This document shows positions 56,205 through 64,000 of a DNA stretch of 64,000 nt, in pieces (position 1 is the stretch's first letter; each line of letters starts with the position of its first letter). Origin of the DNA: Kuschelorhynchus macadamiae. Its lineage: Eukaryota > Arthropoda > Insecta > Coleoptera > Curculionidae. The position numbers and the translations under genes are program-made. The notes beneath the pieces are model-generated. The model made no database searches. It saw only the letters and a list, made by a program, of their open reading frames with translations, and was not told the DNA's origin. The stretch is from positions 124,001 to 188,000 of the forward strand of contig JAUTXW010000938.1 of assembly GCA_030620095.1 (NCBI GenBank), read 5' to 3'.

Positions 56205-57415
56205 GAAGCTTTCTTTCTAAATATTTATAAAAATTTTTATTTTCGGAAAAGTGATCTTTAGAGAAATAAAATAGCAGGGACGTAAATGTTACCAAAAAAT
56301 TTCATGGTCATAGAAAAAAAGGTTGAAATACAACTTATTTTTTTGTTTTCAAGTGGCTGTTTCATTACCCTAAGGTACTTTATATAGCTAAAAAAAAGTT
56401 TTTGTATACAAAAAGGTGAAAGAAAATTGACGTTATACGCCTTCTTTTTAATACATATTTTTTTTCTTTCAGGGGGCTACCTCAATCCGCCATACCCTGT
56501 ATAATGCAAAAAAAATTAACGCGTCTCACCGATTTTCAAATAATTCTTCATATTCGAAAAAAAAATGATATCAATATGAAATGGTTTGACCGTTCTCAAC
56601 TTTCCGTGCGCAGAAATTTGGTTTTCCTGTGACCACTTATCAAACTGACAAAAACACTGGTAACTGGGCTAGAAAGTGACATATATAAAACGCGTATTGA
56701 AAAACACACGTGTTAAAAATGCCTTTCAAGACGACAATCTTGTGTCAATTGCACACTAGTGTTGAAATATGCAAAATATAAAATTAAGGTTTTGTCAAAC
56801 TTTATGTCAAATTTATCGTCTTCAAACTCGAAGAATGTCCACACTCGGCTAACGTCTCGTGCTAAATACTTCCTCGTTTGAAAACTACCACTTTCAACAC
56901 TTGTTTTGTAATATTATATTTCAACGGGTGTAAATTTTTTCAACACAAGTGTAGAAATATACAAAATATAAAATATAATATTTCTACTGAAAATTTTGAG
57001 TGATAGCTGGAAAAATAGTGTACCAGGTGATCCAATAAGAATGGTCTCTGGCCATACTCAGTAACGTTGATCACATAATTATGGGGAAAAATGCCGATAT
57101 AATCAGCACTGTATTTTTCAGGCCGTTATGTAGCTTTTTGTTACTTAACATTTTTCTTCTATTTTCAATAATAAAGTGATGTGGAAACGTCAAACGTTTT
57201 TCTTTCAAACGTTTATATCTCTGTTTTGGATGAACCTACTACATTGAAATTAGTGGTCACTAGATGGCGTTCTTTCATAATTCTTCAAATAATACGGATT
57301 TTCTCTAAAAAATCAAAAGATATGATATGACTTTTTTGTCATAATTTAATTTGAGGTTATAAAAGGTGTCAAATAGTGAAATAAAAAAAAAACAGGTGCG
57401 TATTTAAATTAAAAA
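56205..57415. other. No gene seen
   Basis: AT-rich. CCATACCCTGTATAATG at 56491 resembles a mariner right terminus but has no left partner. Confidence 0.5.
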
Positions 57416-57417
57416 AG

Positions 57418-57449
57418 TTGATGATGGTCACCCGAATCCAAAACGTTGG
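57418..57449 (+). other. Possible Penelope-type terminus (weak)
   Basis: TTGATGATGGTCACCCGAAT followed by CCAAAACGTTGG has the same plan as the termini at 31392 and 37797 (a CTGANGATG word, a short insert, GAAACG). Two core positions differ and stem II is poor. No Penelope coding sequence is near. Confidence 0.25.
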
Positions 57450-59285
57450 ATTAAATAACTAACCACACCAATTTGTAAAGGAGAAAAAGTGACTATGATG
57501 AAGTGAAAATTATTTTAACTAAGACTACAATTTTAGAAAAACTAAAAAAAAAAACTTGTTTCATTGTAGATGTTTTTAAGTGTAAATTACTTTAATAAAT
57601 AATTAAATTGCAATACCTCAAGGACTTTTTCTTCGGTCAAAATTGGAGTAAGTTGATATTCTTTCATTCTTCAGATAATTAATATGAAGTGTTTAGAGAC
57701 ATATAATTTTAAAAATATTGTATCAAGAAAATATAACGACGGCGTACTATCTGTTCATTGTTTTTATGAAAACGAGTTAAGTTAATTTTTACCAACTTAT
57801 TGGCATTGCCTAATTTACTGAACACTGACCATTAACTATAAATTAATTAATGCACATTTTAAACGTATTTTTTCTGCTTTTTGGAATTGTAAAGTTGATT
57901 TTGAAATTTAAAATTTAATTTCGAAGTTATTTTCGACTAAAGGGCCGAAAATTAAAAAAGAAATATTTTACAAATATTGATTTTTTGTTTTTTGAAATCT
58001 TTTCTAGAATTCGCGACGCGTACGTGAAACATAATAAAAAATTCTCAATTTTTGTCCTTTGTGTACATATTCCTTCTAGACTCAATAGTTTCTTTATAAA
58101 TCACAAATATTCACATTTTAGACTGTAAATCGATTTTATTTTAAACTATTTTGAAAAAAAACATTTAATTGGAAACTGAAGAAAAAAAATGTCTACAAAA
58201 GTCAACATTCTGATTTTCTAAAATTTTTATAGAAATTATGATAGATTTTGCACGGGATTGAAAGATAACAAAAAAATACGGAAAATATGTCATAGGCATG
58301 TATGTTGTAACGCATATAGTTTCGTCATAATTTCAGTGGGAATTTCGTGTAGTTGGTATATAAATATGACATAATAAAATCCGCCTCTTTCGGCGGAATT
58401 TATTATGTCAAAAATACGCGTATATGAATTTCCGGACCATCTGTCTCTCATCTTTCGGTTGGCGTATTCAGGTTTTTGATCTGATCAATAGTTTCGCTAG
58501 TATTATTCTGGTTTTCGACCGAAAACCACCAAAAAAATTACATATTCCCTAATTTATTTTCAATTTTACTTTCATTGGAAAGGGAGCCTCAAAATACATT
58601 AAAATCAGTTGGCTTCGAGAATGTACAACAGATTCGTCAATTTGCACTAGAATTCTTTTATTTTGAAGGAACTAAGTATAATAGTAGTGTGCTGTTCTAT
58701 TTGCATCTGCAAAATATATTTTAATGGATATGGAACTTGCATGGCCAGTAATCAGCTTCCTATGAATCGAGTAAAATCAGCCTTCTTAATTGGTTTTTGA
58801 AATTGTCTTGAAATATATAATTTTATGAATTTATTTTTGATACATAAATCAGGAAAACAGACAACTCTTTGATTCATTTGCAGTAGTCAAAAGAACCAAA
58901 TTTGGAACTTATAGTAAACATGTTCTGTGGATAAAATACAGTGTATCTCAGATTTGGTTTAGACGTATTGCTATCTCGAAAGCCGTTTTAGATAGGAAGT
59001 TGGTTAAATTAGCAAAGTTTTAGAGAATTTTATTACAAACTTAAATACGCTTTAAGATTTAAATTATTTTTTGGCTTTAAAGAAAATTAAGAAAAACCAA
59101 AATGGTGCTTTTTTTAACTTTTGTCTGTTGCTCGTAAACGACTAGCATTATGATTTTATCCTTAATACAGTATTAGGACATTTTTATTAGAGGAATTTAA
59201 TGCAGGCAAAATATTTTGCATATTTGCATTTTGCTTTCCTATTATTTAGTCAGTAGAAAAACTCGATTTTCGACATTTTAAATGG
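57450..59285. other. No gene seen apart from one hairpin
   Basis: AT-rich, with nothing assignable except the hairpin at 58368-58409. Confidence 0.5.
58368..58409. repeat. 18-bp inverted repeat with 6-nt loop
   Basis: GACATAATAAAATCCGCC, loop TCTTTC, GGCGGAATTTATTATGTC, with one mismatch. Such a hairpin in isolation may be the collapsed ends of a MITE. It is not read as a terminator in a eukaryotic genome. Confidence 0.8.
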
Positions 59286-59289
59286 AAAT

Positions 59290-59645
59290 TATCGAGGGAA
59301 ATATCCCTAGTGCATCTAATTTTCCCGGAAAAATTAGATATTTAGATACAGGGATATTTGGTGAGATTATTTCCTAAGTTGAATAAATAATATTTAATAA
59401 TACTTTTACTTAAAATAACGCTAGGAACAATAATTATTGAACTGAAAAACATAATATCATTACTTCATACTCATTTTAACTTACCTGGTCAAACTTGAAT
59501 GATATTTTCCGATTTTTTTTCCGGAAAAACTGCTAAAAACAGTTATGTCAGGCAATTTTTCCACTTGAAAATTAAACACGATGTATGAATTCCTGACAAC
59601 GATTTGTCAAAATTGATAGAAAGGAATTAATCATTGTAATCCTGC
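59290..59645 (-). repeat. Family C dispersed repeat, copy 2 (inverted)
   Basis: Reverse complement of parts of 17622-18190. One terminus here is itself an imperfect foldback (59299-59359): AAATATCCCTAG...CATCTAATTTTCCC against GGAAAAATTAGAT...ACAGGGATATTT. That suggests family C has inverted termini. Confidence 0.65.
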
Positions 59646-59649
59646 AAAA

Positions 59650-60085
59650 ACTGTACAACATGGGAATTCTTGTTCAAGAGAAAAATATTCTTTCTTCTTA
59701 AAATTTAAAACAGCGCCCTAAAAACGCATTTTCGAGGCTATGTTTATATAAATTGTTTCTTTTATTTTAACATACAAATATATCTCACTCTTCTTAATAA
59801 ACCAAAAGTTTATTCATGAGAAAACTTTCAAGTAAATTAAATAGATAAAGCCATTTTAATAGAACTTTCCTGGTAATGCACTTCCTCTTTATTAAGTATT
59901 TATGTAATACCTATGCGCAAAGTTATTACCATATATGCATAAATTATGTTCGCTGTGTGTTGGATTTTGTTACTATGGAACTCCCGGGTAAAGGTAAGTT
60001 TATCGATATATTTGTAAAATATAATACAAAATAACATTACGCTTATGTATACGGTATCTCCGCAATTGGACTTATGGAGTATTAA
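59650..60085. other. No gene seen
   Basis: AT-rich. Nothing assignable. Confidence 0.5.
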
Positions 60086-60089
60086 TAAA

Positions 60090-62545
60090 TAAGGTTCGGT
60101 GTTATCAAAAATTCAATGATACAGGGGGCATAAAAATTCAAAATTGTTATTTTGCTTAAGAGATCAAAGATACAAAAAAGTCACCTTTGATAGAAGTTTT
60201 TTCTTCAAAATAAATAAGGTTCGTGTAATCAGAAAAAAGTTTTTGCTCGAAATAAATAAAGTTCGCGTCATCAAAAATTTCATTTTGTGTAGGGGGGCAC
60301 AAAAAATACAAAAATGTTATTTTTTCGTAAGAGTAAAACTGTCCCATTTTGCAAGATATGAAAAAAATTCATTTTTGATTAAAGTTCTTGCTTGAAAAAT
60401 AAGGTTCGCCCTATTAAAAATGTATTGTTGAATACAGGGCATAACAAATACAAAAATGTTATTTTGCGTAAGAGTAGAAATAATAAATAGAATAAATTTA
60501 TGCAATACAACTCTCTCACAAATTTGCTGAAAAATCTGGCTTAGTATTTAAAATATATAGATTATGACACTTAACGACGTATTTAAAATTAAGAGTATCA
60601 GTTTTATCACATTACTTTTTGAATTCCCAAATACTCTCATGCACACCGTTAATCAGAGTGCTTACTAGCATCTAAAATAATTATGACACATAACGACGTA
60701 CTTGTCAATTTCTCTATTTCATGAAATAATTATCATTTAATGTAAACTAGTTCTTATCAAAATGCAATCTACTCAGCAAAGGATTTTTATAGTAAAGTGT
60801 TATGAGATCACTATCATACCTTACGTCGTGAAAAATTTAGCGAGAAATTTAAAGGAGTACCAATAACTCGGATGGCAGTCTGCAGCGTAATAAAAAAAAG
60901 ATTAGAGAACTGGTTCTATTTTAGACCTTAAAAAGAAAAGCAATATGACCATAACGATGCAGCCACAGTTTTAGTTCTACAATCCGCTAGAGAAACTCCA
61001 GCGATGTCCCTTACAAATCGTGCTAAACAGTTAGCAGTTGTGAAAGAATTAGTATTTAGACTATTTTAAAACAGAACAAAATATTTCCGTTCAAAACCCA
61101 CTTTAATCTTACGTTGAAAGAGGGAGATACAGCGCAAAGACTACATTTTTGTTTGTGGGTAGGAGAAAAAAAATATTAATGAAAATACTGATTTCTATAA
61201 GCTTATTAGGTTTTCTAATGAATGGACATTTTCTACTAATGGAACTACAGCATCTCAGCATGTCAGGTACTGGTCTCGATAAACCCTCGAATTTATAATA
61301 ATGACGCGAAGACATGACAAGACATAAAAAATGAACGTGTGGTGCGTGGTATCTGTCCATGGCATTATAGGCCCATATTTCTACAATAACGCCTGCAATA
61401 GAATATTGTACTTATAAATGCTGCATACATTTTTTAGGAATAAACATGAAAATTTGCCATTAAATTTTCTCCAAAAAATGTTTTTCCAACAGGATGGTTG
61501 TTTAGCACAATGAAACGGCTTAGTTTTATGGCCCCCCAGAAACCCTGGCTTATCTGTAGCCGACCTGTTTCTATGAGGTTTAAAACAATTGTTTGTGCTG
61601 CTCCAATACCAAATAATATTGAAGAGCTAAAAGGCAGAATTACCCGGGCTATGCATTCAATATCCCAGGAAGAAATCAGAATAGTGCCGCTTAGTTTAAA
61701 TTTTTTGCTTAATTAAATATTTGTATTATTTAAAAATTACACTTGAATAAAACGTATTTTGAATTACAATTATTTAATTAATTTTATTAACAACTATTTT
61801 AAACACTAACAAGTACTTCGTTAGGCGTTATAATTATTTTAGAAACTAGTAGGTACTCTAATAAGAAGTGAGTTTAAGAATATTTGAGATTTTAAAAGTA
61901 GTGTAATAAAACTGATACTCTCAATTTTAAATATTGTAGTGAAATCTTATATTTTTGCTTTGGATTTAATTCAAAACATATTGAATACTTGTAATTTTGA
62001 GAGAAATATAGATATATTTTAAACGAGGTATGCTTTTTACGCAAAACAATATTTTCGTATTTTTTATGCCCTCTGTATAAAAAATTTAGTCTTTGATAAC
62101 GCGACCCTTACTCATTTTTAAACAAAAATTTTTTTCAAGTGCAAAATGAGACATTTTTACTGTTACGCAAAATAATATTTATGTATTTTTTATGCCCCCT
62201 GCGTAAAAAATACATTTTTGATAACTTAAAACTTATTTATTTTTCAAGCAAAAACTTTTGTCAACAGTGCCTTTTTTCGTATCTTGCGAAATGATACATT
62301 TTTACTGTATATAAATTAAATTTTTGATAATGCGAACTAACTCATTTTTGAAGCAAAAACTTTTATCAAGAGTGACTTTTTTCGTATCTTGCGAAATGAG
62401 ATATTTTTACTGTTGCGCTTAATAACACTTTTGTATTTTTATGCCCCCTGCATAAAAAATTACATTTTTGATAATGCGAACTTTATTTATTTTTCAAGCA
62501 AAAACTTTTATCAAAAGTGACTTTTTTTCATATCTTTCAATTCTT
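60090..62545 (+). mobile_element. Element 2: second DUF4817-type mariner relic with long composite inverted arms
   Basis: The left arm (60090-60715) and the right arm (about 61795-62545) are inverted copies. Inner parts pair as ATTAAGAGTATCAGTTTTAT against ATAAAACTGATACTCTCAAT, and as CTAAAATAATTATGACACAT against a decayed GGCGTTATAATTATTTTAG. Outer parts are tandem units of about 150 bp, each with GGGGGCATAAAAA / TTTTTATGCCCCCT, AAGTTCGC / GCGAACTT and GCAAAAACTTTT words, two to three per arm. The middle is a dead transposase on the plus strand. The architecture equals element 1, though arm sequences differ. Exact ends and target duplication are not resolved. Confidence 0.75.
60760..61690 (+). 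pseudogene. DUF4817-type mariner transposase relic in element 2
   Basis: It can be followed through several frames: a start with TLRREKFSEKFKGVPITR (DUF4817/helix-turn-helix region), then FSNEWTFSTNGTTASQHVRY, where the first catalytic Asp has become Asn (FSNE for FSDE), then MNVWCVVSVHGIIGPYFYN, FFQQDGCLAQ (second Asp kept) and PPRNPGLSVADLF (SPD has become NPG). A short open frame at the end carries NIEELKGRITRAMHSI. Stops and frameshifts throughout. It is older than element 1 by eye. Confidence 0.75.
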
Positions 62546-62549
62546 AGTC

Positions 62550-63315
62550 CATTAGACCTCTTGTAAGTCTATCCGTGGATATACTGTATAAGGTTATTTT
62601 ATATAAGACACGTTAGTCAAGGCATTTACTCCGATCTCAAAATAGCTAATAAATCTGACTTTAATTTTTTTTTAATTGTAGACATATATTTTTTAATCAA
62701 AAGAAATAATTATTCTGATATCATCCTTTCATATGACCAAATATAGGTTACCTTTAGGTATAGTTTTTTAGTAATTATTATTTCTTGCATATTAATATAC
62801 AAGAAGATGACCAGCAACTGGAGCTTAAAGTGATTTTCATATTAAAACAATAACTGAGCAATACCTTCTATTCGACTTTCATTTTTAAATTACTGTAATT
62901 TTAAAATTTCTTTGGCACAATAAATTGTTATTTAATTACAGGATTATATTTGGCGTTTTTGCTTATTCACTACCAATGAGTCAATTAGAGCAGCATTCGC
63001 CTTGAATGTCCGTTATGGATGTAAACTCTCTAATTAAAAGATGCATGTTACCACTTACTTACATGAAGAACATTCAATGTTGCAAGATTTTTTTAGTTTG
63101 CTCATCGTTTGTAATTTAGGTTCAAAATTTTAACCACATATAATTAATTAAATAACTTGTATTCCACCTCTTTTTATATTTCAGAAACAAATTAATGATA
63201 AGGATTTGGCATAGAATTTTCTTACGCGAAACTTACATTATAAATCCTAATTATATAATAACGTTTATGAGAATTCGTGGTAGGTTTGATAACTAAGCTA
63301 GATTTGGCAGTTTAT
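62550..63315. other. No gene seen
   Basis: AT-rich. Nothing assignable. Confidence 0.5.
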
Positions 63316-63319
63316 TATT

Positions 63320-63632
63320 CTGTCTTGCTAAGACTAGTTGTCCTAACTGCAAAATTTACTTTTTTCGGATAAACCTACTGTTGTGCAGGCCATCTATTTT
63401 TCAATGCGATTACTAAATGTAAAAGTCCTATCTGAATTTTAAATAGGTTATTTAATGGTACAAAATTTGTCCTATCTCGTAAATGTCATGTTCCAATCAA
63501 AATGTCCTATTTAATATTTGCTAATCTAAATTGTCCTAACTTAACAGATAATACATATCTCCTTAGCAGAAGCTGAAAAACCGCTAAATGTCCTAAATGC
63601 TTCATATAGGACAAATTTGTTTAGCAAGACAG
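63320..63632. mobile_element. 313-bp MITE with GTCCTA-rich interior
   Basis: The ends CTGTCTTGCTAA and TTAGCAAGACAG are a perfect 12-bp inverted repeat that extends imperfectly to about 30 bp. The interior has GTCCTA in both arms and spaced through the middle (near 63340, 63425, 63469, 63508, 63532, 63590, and inverted at 63607). Repeated subterminal words like this usually bind the transposase. Non-coding. Target duplication unclear. Confidence 0.7.
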
Positions 63633-63739
63633 TTCTTTTTGACATTAAACAGTTTACCACGTGTCGTCTAACGTCAAATATAAGCTTAAATATTTAAATT
63701 TGTCACGTTTGTTATGTTACTGGTTATGGGGTGTTTTTA

Positions 63740-64000
63740 ATTCAGTTTGTTGCTAGTTTTTGTGAAATATACAAAAGAAGTAATTATTACTACAATATAA
63801 GATGAATATTTAAAATCATTCTATCTCTTACCTGTTAAATTACCGTGGCATAATAGATCTTTTGTTATTGCATTACTTTACTAGATGACTTCTTCTACTG
63901 GTTCCATAAGACCAAAACGAATTTTATTTTTGTCTTTGAATCGGCAGTGACAAGAAAAAATAGATTCTACTACTGTTACTAAATCAAATTCTTACGACGA
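63740..64000 (+). other. Possible gene start running off the window
   Basis: ATTCAGTTTGTTGC at about 63740 resembles an insect initiator. About 150 bp later ATG (63895) opens MTSSTGSIRPKRILFLSLNRQ, closed by TGA at 63958. The same frame continues open after the stop (QEKIDSTTVTKSNSYD) to the window edge. It is either a frame with one nonsense change or chance. No family recognised. Confidence 0.2.

Noticed and set aside
49897..56507. TACAGGGTAAAATAAG and CCATACCCTGTATAATG as ends of one mariner-type element
   Set aside because: They are 6.6 kb apart, the bases inside the first 8 bp do not match in inverted orientation, and no transposase lies between.
58368..58409. Hairpin considered as an intrinsic terminator
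   Set aside because: No T-tract in the right place and the sequence is eukaryotic.
60090..62545. Regularly repeated words in the arms considered as a CRISPR-like array
   Set aside because: The repeats are degenerate and inverted around a transposase relic, with no constant repeat/spacer pattern, in an animal genome.

Overview
The window is AT-rich animal nuclear DNA with no prokaryotic operon logic. It is almost certainly from an arthropod and most likely an insect; a beetle is a guess only. The basis is the repeat content: three relics of a Tc1/mariner-superfamily transposon whose transposase has a DUF4817-type N-terminus, R1/Jockey-like LINE fragments, a Ty3/gypsy LTR element, a Penelope-like element with a GIY-YIG endonuclease, hAT-like and other MITEs, long (TA)n arrays, and a relic of a protein family that I remember as repeated across arthropod genomes. 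I found no rRNA or tRNA gene, no CRISPR array and no complete intact gene. Almost every recognisable reading frame is a broken mobile-element gene.

Layout. 1-7.5 kb: copies of a dispersed family (called family A here), a hAT-type MITE at 4700-5465, and an exon-like frame at 5849-6127. 8.2-16.2 kb: small MITEs, a split repeat (family B), and a 3.4-kb foldback transposon (element 1, 10155-13526) inserted in a 157-bp (AT)n array. 16.5-23.8 kb: more family A, a dispersed repeat (family C), a LINE fragment, and two weak exon candidates. 23.9-26.7 kb: a Ty3/gypsy relic on the minus strand with one 281-bp LTR, also abutting a (TA)n array. 26.8-28.6 kb: a 450-bp tandem duplication with exon-like cassettes, then a GC-rich island ending in a splice donor. 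31.2-39.3 kb: a palindrome carrying hammerhead-like ribozyme motifs on both strands, a third DUF4817 transposase relic (element 3), a 3-kb array of repeated transposon arms, the first coding exon of a THAP zinc-finger gene (36399-36481), and the 3' end of a Penelope-like element. 41-49.3 kb: one unidentified frame, a LINE fragment, and four family A copies. 49-60 kb: mostly featureless, with two protein relics, a terminal-exon candidate and hairpins. 60.1-62.5 kb: element 2, a second DUF4817 transposon with long composite inverted repeats. 63.3-63.6 kb: a MITE packed with GTCCTA motifs.

The genes do not form a pathway. The best candidate for a functional host gene is the THAP exon with its CpG-rich 5' flank. 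The most unusual structural features are the modular, internally repeated inverted arms shared by elements 1, 2 and probably 3; the hammerhead-like palindrome; and family A, about 13 copies (roughly 7 kb by my estimate) built from degenerate units of about 120-135 bp between ACTTCCCTCGT inverted ends. All family names rest on motif recognition by eye; no database search was run.
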